From the NCBI GenBank assembly GCA_937949615.1, contig CALEDQ010000004.1, positions 1 to 64,000 of the forward strand: a stretch of DNA of 64,000 nt. Direction: 5' to 3'. The notes beneath the pieces are model-generated. The model made no database searches. It was given only the letters and a program-made list of their open reading frames with translations, and was not told the origin of the DNA. Below, in pieces: positions 27,080-36,824 of this stretch. Source of the stretch: an uncultured bacterium. GTDB lineage: Bacteria; Muiribacteriota; Ozemobacteria; Ozemobacterales; Ozemobacteraceae. A program made the position numbers and the translations under genes. Position 1 is the first letter of the stretch. The number at the start of each line of letters is the position of its first letter.

Positions 27080-28123
27080 CTATACCGTGTCAGAATCAGC
27101 ATAGCTTAAATACCAGTCTTGCCTTTTAATGCGTCTCTCAAGACTACTATCCAAGACTTTATAACCAAAGTGATTGTCGGATGGAGCTAAAAACCTTGGC
27201 ATTCGAAAAAATAGCCTTGATCTAAAAATATTAAAATTCGGCGAGTGCGGATAACACAGGCACATCACAAAATCAACTTTCTCGCGAGAAATCTCCGAAA
27301 CGGCGTAATCCAAGAGTGCTTTCCCAACCAAAGGCAGGCTAGGAGGGTACATCAGATCCATAATGTAAGAATTATAACCGCCAGAAGAATTGGGTCTTAT
27401 AAGGAAAACTATAAATCCCAGATATTCTCCCTCGGTATTCCGGCAATGCAGAATGCGGTAGCCACCGTTTGGTTTTCTACAAAATCTCCATTCTAGGAAA
27501 GATTTGTCTCTTATCACGGCCACCCCTATATCCTCGGAAAACTTACGCCAGATTTCATTCACATCTAAGGGGAAGCCGGAACCATCTTCTATAAAGACAA
27601 ATGGCGATTTATGTTTGCGAACAGGGAAATTAATATCAGGAAGCCACTGCGCATATTTACTTAGTCGAGCTTTCAATGGGCGAATCAAAAAAGGGATAGG
27701 ATCTTGCATCCGATAATTTATTTTGTTTCGATAACCCTGAACAGAGTTTTTATTCGGAAAGCCATGCACTATTGAAATCCCTTGAGCCAAGGCTCTATCG
27801 TAAACATCTAGCGCCAAGCGGTAGAAAAGTCCCTGCCTTCTGTAGTTTTTGTCAGTAATGGTGTCAATTGAAGTGGCTCCCAAAACTTGCGAATCAAATA
27901 CTTTAAACCTAAGACAGGTTAGGGCATAAATGCCAGCTACTCTGCTTTTAGTAAAATCATAAGCAATGTTTACAACACATCGTGAGGTATCGTTACAAAT
28001 ATACAGCCATTTAACAGATTCAGGGTCTAAAGAAATTCCATTTGCCCTGAAGCAATCTACAAACAAATCAATTGTATCTAAGGTGAGATCTAGATTTTTT
28101 AAATCTACCATTGGACAACCCAT
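27080..28123 (-). CDS. GNAT-type N-acetyltransferase
   Basis: 347 residues. The middle part carries the acetyl-CoA motif: LGATSIDTITDKNYRRQGLF followed by YRLALDVYDRALAQGISIVH and NKNSVQGYRNKINYRM, the pattern of GNAT (Acetyltransf_9-like) proteins. The C-terminal half (FIVFLIRPNSSGGYNSYIMD) looks like a second, degenerate GNAT fold, so it is probably a tandem GNAT. In this locus it may N-acetylate an amino sugar, perhaps one uncovered by the deacetylase two genes downstream (inference). Start at 28123 or 28111; no ribosome site decides it. Confidence 0.75.
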   Translation of the reverse strand: MGCPMVDLKNLDLTLDTIDLFVDCFRANGISLDPESVKWLYICNDTSRCVVNIAYDFTKSRVAGIYALTCLRFKVFDSQVLGATSIDTITDKNYRRQGLFYRLALDVYDRALAQGISIVHGFPNKNSVQGYRNKINYRMQDPIPFLIRPLKARLSKYAQWLPDINFPVRKHKSPFVFIEDGSGFPLDVNEIWRKFSEDIGVAVIRDKSFLEWRFCRKPNGGYRILHCRNTEGEYLGFIVFLIRPNSSGGYNSYIMDLMYPPSLPLVGKALLDYAVSEISREKVDFVMCLCYPHSPNFNIFRSRLFFRMPRFLAPSDNHFGYKVLDSSLERRIKRQDWYLSYADSDTV

Positions 28124-28151
28124 GTTGACTGAATTTTAAAAAAATACTTGC

Positions 28152-29453
28152 CTATTTTCGAGAAAAAATCAAGAAAAAAATGATGGAGTTCAAACCCAAT
28201 CCACGCAAAAACGGTTCTTTTACCTCAACGATGATTATCCAAAAAGATAAAAATATGAAAAAAATTTTTTCATCGAGGTGCTGAGACTTATAAATTAAAG
28301 CAAAAAACAAAAACAAATACCCCAAATAAAATACGCTAGCCCCTACCAAGCCCAACCCAAAAAGATTTCTAATATAACCAAGATCAGTTAATTTATTAAT
28401 ACTTCCATATAAATCAACATTTCCCCAAACAAATTGAGATTCGTGAACAGGAAAAATTACAAACCGCCCTAAAATATGCCAAATGTTGGCATTGTCTGGC
28501 AGCGAAGAATCTGAAATAAACGGTCTGGCGATCCAATCTAGTGTAAGACTCAAAGTATCAAAACTTTCAAAGCTCAAATATGCAAATATAGTAATAGCAA
28601 CAATTACAACTAGCGCAAAAACAAGAAGAGATAGCTTGGACAACAAACTTATAAACCTTTTAAAACTAGAGAAATTCAATAAACTTAAAAAAACAACACA
28701 CAGAGGCATGACCAAAATACCCGTTCTACCAGATAAAAAGATAGAAACGACAAGAATACTGATTACAAAAATCCAAAATGCAACTCTCTTAAAATTGTTC
28801 GCTCGAGAGAAAAAGAAGCAAGAAATCAAAAGTCCTATTGCCTGAACAACAGACAAATGGGCCCCTGGAGAGTTTGAAAGACCTCTAGAGCGAAGTAAAA
28901 GTGCAGATGGATCATGTTCAAAGTTTCCGCCAATGGGCAATAAAGAATCAATGGCCCATCTAAAAATAGGAAAACTATGATTTAGTGTAATAAAAATTCC
29001 CTGAAAAAAAATAGTTAACGCAATTAAAAATAATATTTTTTCCCTATTAATGTTGTAATTTCTCAAAAAGATCATTAAAAACCAAATTGAAAGACCACAA
29101 TAAAAGACAAAAATGGTATTGTTAATCAAGGTTACATCTAAGGAATTCTGCACTAAAAAACTTATTGAGCAATATCCTAAGTTAATAACTGAAGGAATAA
29201 AAAAGGGAATCCCTTCATACACTACAGAATTAACACCTTTCCACGAACAAAAAATAAAAAACAATAAATATACTATTGTGCTAAGTATAAAAACCGAGTT
29301 AATAGGTATTGCATAAAAATTTAAAGTATAAATATAAGTAAAAATAATCGCTACGATCAAAGAATAAAAAGCCACAGATTTGATTATTTGAATAATCGGC
29401 GCGCCCAATTTGTGGCTCGGATTTAATCTTTTAGAACTTATACATTGAAGCAT
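28152..29453 (-). CDS. O-antigen polymerase/ligase-like membrane protein (Wzy-like)
   Basis: About 433 residues with 10-12 predicted membrane helices, Phe- and Ile-rich, and a large periplasmic loop between about residues 280 and 350 (after AFLSFESFDTLSLTLDWIAR). SRGLSNSPGAHLSVVQAIGL precedes a helix, and LSGRTGILVMPLCVVFLSL resembles the O-antigen ligase/polymerase family. Sequence conservation in Wzy is low, so assignment rests on topology and location in the cluster. An in-frame extension to 29507 is encoded by an IS66 remnant and is not used. ATG at 29453 lies only 9 bases from the IS end and has no ribosome site, so expression may depend on IS-derived sequence. Confidence 0.75.
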   Translation of the reverse strand: MLQCISSKRLNPSHKLGAPIIQIIKSVAFYSLIVAIIFTYIYTLNFYAIPINSVFILSTIVYLLFFIFCSWKGVNSVVYEGIPFFIPSVINLGYCSISFLVQNSLDVTLINNTIFVFYCGLSIWFLMIFLRNYNINREKILFLIALTIFFQGIFITLNHSFPIFRWAIDSLLPIGGNFEHDPSALLLRSRGLSNSPGAHLSVVQAIGLLISCFFFSRANNFKRVAFWIFVISILVVSIFLSGRTGILVMPLCVVFLSLLNFSSFKRFISLLSKLSLLVFALVVIVAITIFAYLSFESFDTLSLTLDWIARPFISDSSLPDNANIWHILGRFVIFPVHESQFVWGNVDLYGSINKLTDLGYIRNLFGLGLVGASVFYLGYLFLFFALIYKSQHLDEKIFFIFLSFWIIIVEVKEPFLRGLGLNSIIFFLIFSRK

Positions 29454-29461
29454 AAAAAATT

Positions 29462-29924
29462 GTAAGCGTTCACGTGGCAGCACTCCCACATGACCAGATT
29501 TTTGCATAAGCAGTTGACTGTTCGAAGATTTTAGATTTTTCGACAGTTAAATGCGCGAAGTGGTTTGGCTGCCCAGATCTCCAGTGGCTACTATCTTGCT
29601 TATATCGAAACCGCAGCAGCAGTATGTTTCTGGCTGAAGCGTAACGAACTAAGGGATTTTCTCCGGGGGAAGCATTTGCTGTGCTGCGCCCTGCCGATGT
29701 TTCCGCCCCTTGCGCTTGGCACGGGGTGACCCACCAGAGTTTGATTTGGGAGGGCCTAAAGATGGCGGCTTGAGACTGTTGCTGGAGTTGAAATTCAAAC
29801 TGGATAAGAGTTCCCGCACAAAAAGTTCGAACTCCTAGTTGCGCTTTTCCAACTTCTGACAGCACTGCTCCAGCTCGGCCACTCGTTCTTCCAGTCGGTT
29901 GCAGTTTTCGCAATTTGTATTCAC
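29462..29924 (-). pseudogene. IS66-family transposase remnant
   Basis: Read on the minus strand from a GTG at 29924, one frame gives NCENCNRLEERVAELEQ and, after an in-frame stop, LNFNSSNSLKPPSLGPP then PRAKRKGRKHRQGAAQ, the N terminus of IS66 TnpC transposases (leucine-zipper-like helix and NSSNSSKPPS motif). FVTLQPETYCCCGFD then resembles the IS66 zinc finger. At least three in-frame stops are present and the catalytic domain is missing. At 29462 the sequence GTAAGCGTTCACG matches the kind of terminal repeat found in IS66 elements, marking one end. The other end was not found. The element sits between asnB and the wzy-like gene. Confidence 0.75.
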
Positions 29925-30023
29925 AACTCCACTATAATTTTCGGGCAAAATTTACAAGGCCCAGTTAAACTTCAACCACTTAAACAGTTAATGGATATAT
30001 CAGGCATCGAGAATAATTGAAAC

Positions 30024-31913
30024 TTACTTTATCCACTTCTCATACCACATCTCAAACATTAGAACGTACCATAATTTTTGAACATTAACCATTTGCCCAG
30101 CAAAATAACTATCTCTCATTTTTACAACTAAATCTGCATCAAAAATCCCTGCAGATTCAAGTCTTCGATTATCAAGAAAATAGGTAAAGTAGTCCTTCAA
30201 TTCCTCTTTAAACCAATGGAAAATTGGAGCTGCAAACCCCTTCTTGGGTCTATCAAGCAACTCTTGAGGAATATATTTATGAGCTATTTTTTTTAGAATT
30301 ATTTTTTTGTTTGATTTATGCATCTTAAAGCCATTTGGTAGCTGTGCAACATATTCAATAAGCCTGTGATCCAAAAAAGGCTCGCGCCCTTCCAGACTAA
30401 CTGACATGGTTGCACGATCAACCTTTGTCAAAATATCATCAACCAAATAAGTTCTATAGTCAATCGCAAGTGAATTTGACAACCAATCTGCATCTATAAT
30501 CTTATCATAGTTGGTGCTCAAAGATTTAATTGGCTGCCTGATAAAAGTCATAATTTTTGATGGGACAAATTCACTGCTGACTGTTGATAAAATTTTTTCA
30601 TCACCATTTAAAAGCATAAATTTGTAATTTTCAAATCTGTCTGGAACTCCTTGCATTCCGAGTCCAGTTGCAGCCTTTTGAAAACAATCCAAACCCAACA
30701 AACTTTTAAGAATAGGTCTGAAAAAATTTGGCAGGCAAGAGAGTAAGAAAAGTCGGTTTTTTATACTCACATATCTTTCATAACCAGCAAAAATTTCATC
30801 TCCTCCATCCGCGCTAAGACTTACAGTAACTTTTTCTCGAGCAATCTTGCTCACTAGCATAGTTGGGATTGCCGAGCTGTCGCCAAATGGTTCGTCATAA
30901 GCCTCTGGTAATTTCGGAAGAATTTCGCCTGCATCTTTTACGGAACAATAATGTTCAGTATGGTCCGTTCCAAGAAATTCAGCAATTTTTTTGGCATGTT
31001 TTGCCTCGTCAAAACCGGTTTCATGGAAACCAATTGTAAATGTCTTTAGGCGTTCTGTTCTACCAGTCTGCAACATAGCAGTTACCAAAGAACTGTCGTA
31101 TCCACCACTTAAAAAAATTCCAACAGGAACATCAGAAACCATGCGATAGTTGAACGCAGACTTGAGAATTTCCTCGATTTCTAAAAGTGCCGTTGCCTCA
31201 TCGATTTTTATTTTTGGCTTTCGATAAAACTCTAGAACATCCCAATACAAAAAATAACGAAGTTGCCGCGACCGCAGATTTATTGTCAAATAATGCCCAG
31301 CTGATAATTTTTTCGTGCCCTTGAAAATCGAAAATGGTTCAGGTATGAAACCGTATTGGAAATACAAACCTAAGCCGTCGTAATCAATATCAGTTTTAAA
31401 TTTGGGATGCTTGTGAAAACTCTTTAACTCGCTAGCAAACATAAAGACTTCATCTTCAAAATACCAATACAATGGTTTAACGCCTGCCCTGTCTCGAATT
31501 AGAGTTACTTCTTCATTATTGCAATCAAAAATCGCGATAGCAAACATTCCGATGAATTTTTTAACACATTCTACTCCCCATCTGTGAAAGGCCTTAACTA
31601 CAACCTCCGTATCGCTTTTAGTTGAAAATTTATAGCCATGCTTCTCAAGCTCAACCCTTATTTCTCTGTAGTTATAAACTTCCCCATTAAAAACGATACA
31701 TAAATTCTCGAAAAGCATGGGTTGATTCGCATTTTGGCTTAAATCTATTATTGAAAGACGACGATGCCCAAAGCCAACTACAGCTGAGGAAAGTTGCTTA
31801 ACCCAATAACCACTTTCATCCGGGCCTCGCTTTATCAACGCATCTGTCATTTTAACCAGAGTATCTTGAGTGGAACTGAATGAAAAATCGACAAAACCAG
31901 CTATGCCACACAT
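30024..31913 (-). CDS. asnB: Asparagine synthase (glutamine-hydrolysing) family protein
   Basis: 629 residues. N-terminal class II glutaminase starting MCGIAGF (Cys2 nucleophile after Met removal), followed by GFGHRRLSIIDLS and FNGEVYNYRE. The C-terminal synthetase domain has the PPi loop FLSGGYDSSLVTAM and SADGGDEIFAGYERY. In polysaccharide clusters such proteins are thought to amidate sugar carboxyl groups, for instance uronamides; a uronic acid maker (39073) is present nearby. The canonical Leu of SGGLDSS is Tyr here, seen in this subfamily. It lies after the GT2 gene. Confidence 0.92.
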   Translation of the reverse strand: MCGIAGFVDFSFSSTQDTLVKMTDALIKRGPDESGYWVKQLSSAVVGFGHRRLSIIDLSQNANQPMLFENLCIVFNGEVYNYREIRVELEKHGYKFSTKSDTEVVVKAFHRWGVECVKKFIGMFAIAIFDCNNEEVTLIRDRAGVKPLYWYFEDEVFMFASELKSFHKHPKFKTDIDYDGLGLYFQYGFIPEPFSIFKGTKKLSAGHYLTINLRSRQLRYFLYWDVLEFYRKPKIKIDEATALLEIEEILKSAFNYRMVSDVPVGIFLSGGYDSSLVTAMLQTGRTERLKTFTIGFHETGFDEAKHAKKIAEFLGTDHTEHYCSVKDAGEILPKLPEAYDEPFGDSSAIPTMLVSKIAREKVTVSLSADGGDEIFAGYERYVSIKNRLFLLSCLPNFFRPILKSLLGLDCFQKAATGLGMQGVPDRFENYKFMLLNGDEKILSTVSSEFVPSKIMTFIRQPIKSLSTNYDKIIDADWLSNSLAIDYRTYLVDDILTKVDRATMSVSLEGREPFLDHRLIEYVAQLPNGFKMHKSNKKIILKKIAHKYIPQELLDRPKKGFAAPIFHWFKEELKDYFTYFLDNRRLESAGIFDADLVVKMRDSYFAGQMVNVQKLWYVLMFEMWYEKWIK

Positions 31914-31978
31914 TTTGATTTCCTATTAATTCTAATATCTTCGAGGACAAATTATTTCCATTACAAACCTTGAAAAAC

Positions 31979-32995
31979 TTACTTTTTGAGGAATCGCAAT
32001 GATGCCACAAACCACAAAAAAGCATCTTTAAAGGGAATGCTGTTTACAACTAAAAGCCGCCAGAGCTTCATGAAAAAAGTTCTCTGTCTCGTGTTTTTTA
32101 TTACAGGCGTAACATTGATAAATTCTAAACACTTCGCTAGTTTTATTTGCCTTTCTTCACTAGACAATTTTCCCCTAGGGTTATAAAGAGCTAGAATTGA
32201 TAATAAATAGGCGTTAGAAAAAAGAAAATCTAGATAGTCTTTACACTCAGTATCCTCTATCTTGTGAGTTTGGACAACGCGATTTCGCAATTCTGTAGCC
32301 CGAAACAAAAAAATCTGAGCCGCGTCACAGGAGATAAATTTTTTACTTAAGGACGGTTCTGAACGTATAAGGTAGTTGTATGAATGCTTTTGAGATAAAC
32401 AGATGCTTTTTATGCATAGCAAATAATCGAGCACAAACAACAAATCTTCTCCGTTAGATAAATTGACATCGAATCTTATGTTATTGTCATTTAGAATTTG
32501 ACGCTTAAATAATTTTACATATGGGGAGCAAATAACACCGTTCTTTTCTGCTAGAAGATAAGGCTCAGCAATATCTTCGAACAAACCGCACTTGTCAAAA
32601 GCAAAATATGCAAAGTCATTATGAATCAAGTTAATCTGACGATAACCCTGCATAAATAAATCTGAATCTAAACCATCCAAGAAAAAACCGCCTAAATAAT
32701 CACTTTCAATATAGTCGTCAGAATCTATAAATGCGACGAAATCACCATTGGCTTTGTCTATCCCAAAATTTCTGGCCCGGCTAACACCACCATTTTTCAA
32801 GTGAAACACACGAATCCTGAAATCCTTTAAGGCATATTTCTCACAAATCATTCCCGAAGCATCTGGACTTCCATCATCAACCAACAAAACCTCAAAATCT
32901 GAATAGGATTGGTCGAGTATGCTCTCGATGCATTTTTCCAAGTATTCTTCCGCTTTGTATATTGGAACAACTATTGAAATCTTGGGGTTCTTCAT
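31979..32995 (-). CDS. Family 2 glycosyltransferase
   Basis: 338 residues, GT-A fold. Starts KISIVVPIYKAEEYLEKCIE; LLVDDGSPDASGMICEKYA (nucleotide-binding DD); GVSRARNFGIDKANGDFVAF then IDSDDYIE (metal-binding DxD). The C-terminal part is helical and variable, as usual. Inverting glycosyltransferase adding a sugar to the repeat unit. Overlaps the pyruvyl transferase gene by ATGA. Confidence 0.94.
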   Translation of the reverse strand: MKNPKISIVVPIYKAEEYLEKCIESILDQSYSDFEVLLVDDGSPDASGMICEKYALKDFRIRVFHLKNGGVSRARNFGIDKANGDFVAFIDSDDYIESDYLGGFFLDGLDSDLFMQGYRQINLIHNDFAYFAFDKCGLFEDIAEPYLLAEKNGVICSPYVKLFKRQILNDNNIRFDVNLSNGEDLLFVLDYLLCIKSICLSQKHSYNYLIRSEPSLSKKFISCDAAQIFLFRATELRNRVVQTHKIEDTECKDYLDFLFSNAYLLSILALYNPRGKLSSEERQIKLAKCLEFINVTPVIKNTRQRTFFMKLWRLLVVNSIPFKDAFLWFVASLRFLKK

Positions 32996-34164
32996 GAATT
33001 ATAATTATCCTTAAATGCCGCCGACAAAAATGAGAAGGATTTTTTTAGTTCTTGATTCCATATTAGATTAACATTTTCAAAATCAATTTTTGATTCAATT
33101 AATTGGCTACAAATCTCATCGCTTGAGTGAATAAGTCTTTCATTGAGACAAAATAAACTTAATAAAGATTCAAACCGAGTCATTCCACGACTTTTATTGC
33201 CAATTGCCAAAAAAGGCTTGTTGAAGATAATTGAAAAGACACAACCATGAAATGAATCTGTGATAATATATTTTGCGTTAATAAATCCCTGCAACCAACT
33301 TTCAACAGGCGGTATAACGCACTCATCAATCCTTTTTGCTCCAACTTCAGAAAACTTGAATTCTGGTAAGCCTCTTAAAACAGGTAGTTTTAGAAATAAT
33401 GAAACCCGGTCAACAATTCTTCGTTTATCTTGAGAATCATCCAAGATGTACACAAACAAACCTTTTGGAAACTCAGTTCCTTGATTTTTTTCCGCAACAA
33501 TTTCTAAATAATCCTCATGACTCAACAAAAGAGTTGGATCCAAAACCTGCATTGCATCAATTGACAAATATCTTTGACAAAGGTCAATGGCCGTATTTTC
33601 TCTGACAGAAACCGCATCAAATTTTTTTGCAAGCTCTGAACATAATTTAGTCTCTTTTGGAGTCATTTCCCAGTCTCCAACTCCGAAAGACGCTGCATAT
33701 GCAATGCGCTTTACATTTGCTTGATCTGGAACAAATGCTAAAAAATACGATGTTATGTCAGGCGAATATAAACTTCGCCAAACTTGATCGCTACCAACAA
33801 CATAGCCATCAAAATTATATCGTCTCAAAAGTTCTAGTTCCTGCGGGGAGTGAATTTGTCGAGTTCTATTCAACTTCGCCTCAATAAAGGAGTTAATGTT
33901 TTTTGCGATGTATTTTCTTTGTTTAAGATTTGGATGCGAAATAAAGGGATTCATGATACCGGGTTGCCTCAAAATCCATTTTAAAAAAGCTCGCTTAAAA
34001 AAGCTGCCTAACTTAAAAAAAAATGATAATTCAACGACTTTCGGTCGAAAATCAATTATTAAGACTTGATGCCCCAATCTGTTAAGAACTGTTTGCAAAG
34101 CATAAGCCTGAAGCACTCCACCATAATTCGTATTAAGAGGCAGCGTTAGTATTCCCAGTTTCAT
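32992..34164 (-). CDS. Polysaccharide pyruvyl transferase family protein
   Basis: 390 residues. Begins KLGILTLPLNTNYGGVLQAY, the typical N terminus; contains YVVGSDQVWRSLYSPDITSY and AKYIITDSFHGCVFSIIFNK, signatures of CsaB/WcaK-type enzymes that transfer pyruvate ketals from PEP to sugars. Start set at the ATG at 34164, 2 bases after the stop of the F420-beta/acyltransferase gene; another ATG at 34176 overlaps it. In many genomes this family is paired with an F420-beta-type iron-sulfur protein, as here. Confidence 0.93.
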   Translation of the reverse strand: MKLGILTLPLNTNYGGVLQAYALQTVLNRLGHQVLIIDFRPKVVELSFFFKLGSFFKRAFLKWILRQPGIMNPFISHPNLKQRKYIAKNINSFIEAKLNRTRQIHSPQELELLRRYNFDGYVVGSDQVWRSLYSPDITSYFLAFVPDQANVKRIAYAASFGVGDWEMTPKETKLCSELAKKFDAVSVRENTAIDLCQRYLSIDAMQVLDPTLLLSHEDYLEIVAEKNQGTEFPKGLFVYILDDSQDKRRIVDRVSLFLKLPVLRGLPEFKFSEVGAKRIDECVIPPVESWLQGFINAKYIITDSFHGCVFSIIFNKPFLAIGNKSRGMTRFESLLSLFCLNERLIHSSDEICSQLIESKIDFENVNLIWNQELKKSFSFLSAAFKDNYNS

Positions 34165-34166
34165 TA

Positions 34167-35963
34167 TTAATGCCAAGTTACGTTTGTTTTAATTATTTTT
34201 GCCGGGCACCCTGCTGCGACACACCGAGCCGGGACGTTCTTTGTTACAATTGCGCCGGCCGCGATTATTGCCCCATCACCTATTGTTACGCCTTTTTGAA
34301 TCATCGCCCTGTTGCCAATCCACACATGATCACCAATACAAATTTCCTTCGCGATTTGGTAACCCGGGTAATCAATTGTGTGGCCATCGTAATCTCTTAT
34401 CACAACATCGCGAGCAATAGCACAGTCGTTTCCAATAGTTATTTTTGATGCACACGTAATTTGAGTGCCCTCATTTATAAATCCGGAATTCACAATTAAC
34501 GTCCCACCCTCTATAATTCTTATAAAAGAATCTGAAAACATCGTAAAGTGGCCATTTACTTGAAATCTTGAATTTCGCTCAAGTAGCAATCTGGTTTCCT
34601 TCCTAGAACCTCGAATTTGCTTGTATCCAATAGATAACAAGCCATCTATTTCCACTTTAGACCCGCTTTTTATCTCAATAATAGAATCTGGCAATGGATT
34701 AAGTCCAAAAAAATTATGGCATTTAATCTTGCCACAGAAAAGATTATAAAATAAATATTTAAACCAGCTATTAATGGAAAAGCCTGATGCCAAAAAGAAT
34801 TTAACTATCCGTTTCAAAACTGGGAGTTGATTAGTCAATCTTTTTCTCCAATTTGGGGAAGGAGTAAACATGTTAATAACTTGATCGAACTGAAATTTAT
34901 CCAATGCTAAAAAAAATTCTTTGCGATCAAGCGATGCTGGCCTAATTGATGAATAGATAGCGGGATTGGCTTCAACCGCTTGCGCAAGCGAAAACTGCTT
35001 TTTGACTACAGAATCCCCCAATTCCTCAAAATACTTTCTACCTTTTAAGGAATTAACCAAAACCAACGAAGTTCCCTTGTCTTGATCCATAGTCGGATCA
35101 ATTTTCTCAATCCCCCAAAAATCAGCCAACGAAATATCAGAGGCCCGAGGAAACCCTTTGAATTTGCATAAATAGCAAGAAGGCCGAGCAAAGTTGCCTA
35201 TCTGAAGGTAGCCAACAAAGAATGGATCATTGTAACGATCTTTGCAATATGTTTCGCCATTTTCAAAATCCACTTTTATGGAAAACCTATGCCAACCATA
35301 TGTTTTATTTTTAAACTTTACTTTTGTTGCCTTTGATCCATATTTTATCTCAAGTGATTCGATGTATTTCTTAAAGACTTTAGGGGAATTAACTCCCCTA
35401 CAAATAAAATCGCATGTAATTAGGTTTGGATAATCCTTACCAAGAAAATTGAACAGAGCTGAAATTTGACATGGAGTACCGCACAAAAAAACCAACTCCC
35501 CAGAAATAAGCGCCTGCCTTACTTTCGAATAAAATAAACCGGCATTACTTTGCAAATACTTTGAACTTCTGAGCTCTGGTAAGGAATTTGGATCGTCTGA
35601 TAAAATTTGAGAGACAGAAAAATCTTTATTGTAAACAGCACCACCAACAAATCCATTTTGCAAGAAAACATTATTTGCTAGTGCTGAAAAAATCCCCCCA
35701 GAAGTGCTATCCAAACGAACAAAATCATCGTTATTGTATGCAGCAAAAACATCAGGTTCAATAAGGCGTTCTTGCAAGATTGCAGGACGGGTTAAAATAG
35801 GACAAACCTTTTCACACATCCCACATGCAATGCATCGTTCTTTATCCACATTCGGATAGAGAAACCCTTCATTGTCCGCAACCATCTCAATACAGCTCTT
35901 TGGACAAACATTCGAACAAGCATTACATCCACAACAATTTTCTTTAATAGTAATATTGATCAT
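34167..35963 (-). CDS. F420 hydrogenase beta-subunit-like iron-sulfur protein fused to a hexapeptide acyltransferase
   Basis: 598 residues with two parts. N-terminal: two 4Fe-4S motifs ([12 protein letters not shown] at 10-21, [12 protein letters not shown] at 44-55), then [43 protein letters not shown] and [20 protein letters not shown], the F420 hydrogenase/dehydrogenase beta subunit pattern of polysaccharide-associated proteins. C-terminal from about residue 425: left-handed beta-helix acyltransferase ([40 protein letters not shown] and [20 protein letters not shown]). Each half is known separately next to pyruvyl transferases; the fusion is notable. One frame throughout, no stop or shift seen. 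Substrate unknown; the first part may oxidise or reduce a sugar with a flavin, the second acetylate it. Confidence 0.88.
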   Translation of the reverse strand: MINITIKENCCGCNACSNVCPKSCIEMVADNEGFLYPNVDKERCIACGMCEKVCPILTRPAILQERLIEPDVFAAYNNDDFVRLDSTSGGIFSALANNVFLQNGFVGGAVYNKDFSVSQILSDDPNSLPELRSSKYLQSNAGLFYSKVRQALISGELVFLCGTPCQISALFNFLGKDYPNLITCDFICRGVNSPKVFKKYIESLEIKYGSKATKVKFKNKTYGWHRFSIKVDFENGETYCKDRYNDPFFVGYLQIGNFARPSCYLCKFKGFPRASDISLADFWGIEKIDPTMDQDKGTSLVLVNSLKGRKYFEELGDSVVKKQFSLAQAVEANPAIYSSIRPASLDRKEFFLALDKFQFDQVINMFTPSPNWRKRLTNQLPVLKRIVKFFLASGFSINSWFKYLFYNLFCGKIKCHNFFGLNPLPDSIIEIKSGSKVEIDGLLSIGYKQIRGSRKETRLLLERNSRFQVNGHFTMFSDSFIRIIEGGTLIVNSGFINEGTQITCASKITIGNDCAIARDVVIRDYDGHTIDYPGYQIAKEICIGDHVWIGNRAMIQKGVTIGDGAIIAAGAIVTKNVPARCVAAGCPAKIIKTNVTWH

Positions 35964-35984
35964 TCGTAAAGCTCTGAAGCCATT

Positions 35985-36818
35985 TTACAGTTTTGTTAAG
36001 TCCGCAGTGTCCGGGTTATATCTTACCCTAAAATCTTCATTTAAAGAATCAATTTCACACATTTCAGGCTGAGAAAGCTCAAAATCAAAGATATCAATAT
36101 TCTCTTTGATTCTTGTTTGGCTTGAAGATTTAGGAATTGTAATCAATCCATGCTGTATATCCCAACGAAAAATTATTTGAGGAACAGTTTTTCGGTATTT
36201 CTGTGCAATTTTTACCAAAATCTTATTTTCAATTAGCCTAGGATTCATCCTAGCAACAGGAGAATAAGCTTCTACTGCGATCCCTTTTTCCGTGCAAAAC
36301 GTTCTCAGCATTTCCTGAGAGAGCAGCGGATGCAGTTCGATCTGGTTAATAACAGGAATAACGTTGGCAGACTTCAAAAGAGTTTCTAAATGATGTTGAT
36401 GAAAATTACACACGCCGATTGCTTTTACCAAACCCTTAGAATAAAGCTTTTCCATTTTTTTCCAAGATTCCACAAAAGTATTCGGGTTAGGCCAATGCAT
36501 CAAATATAAGTCAAGAACCTTTATCCCTAATCGTTGCATGCTACCAATTAAGGCATCCTCAACTTCCATTGTGCGTTGCTCGATATTACTAAGCTTTGTT
36601 GTTAGAAAAACGCTTTTTCCAAGACCAAATAAACGCCAAAATTTTAAAGAAAAACCTAGCCAGGCTTCATTTGAATATGCAGATGCGGTATCAAAGCTTG
36701 TATAACCACTTTTCAAAGCATAATAAACAGCCCAAAACAATTCAAAACGTTTCATTGGAAACGTACCTAACCCAAAGGCTGGTATTTCCAATCCGTTATT
36801 AAGCAAAATGTTGTGCAT
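35985..36818 (-). CDS. Aldo/keto reductase
   Basis: 277 residues, a TIM-barrel NAD(P)H oxidoreductase. Seen: IPAFGLGTFPM, GYTSFDTASAYSNE with catalytic Asp and Tyr, LTTKLSN with the Lys, LDLYLMHWPNP with the His, and ITIPKSSSQTRIKENI for NADP binding. It could reduce a keto sugar. Sits 6 bases after wzx and 21 bases before the fusion gene, in the same operon. Its substrate is unknown. Confidence 0.92.
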   Translation of the reverse strand: MHNILLNNGLEIPAFGLGTFPMKRFELFWAVYYALKSGYTSFDTASAYSNEAWLGFSLKFWRLFGLGKSVFLTTKLSNIEQRTMEVEDALIGSMQRLGIKVLDLYLMHWPNPNTFVESWKKMEKLYSKGLVKAIGVCNFHQHHLETLLKSANVIPVINQIELHPLLSQEMLRTFCTEKGIAVEAYSPVARMNPRLIENKILVKIAQKYRKTVPQIIFRWDIQHGLITIPKSSSQTRIKENIDIFDFELSQPEMCEIDSLNEDFRVRYNPDTADLTKL

Positions 36819-36824
36819 TTGGTT

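Noticed and set aside
29454..29507. 18-codon N-terminal extension of the wzy-like gene
   Set aside because: Encoded by the end of the IS66 remnant and not expected to be part of the family; kept as a finding, not as the start.
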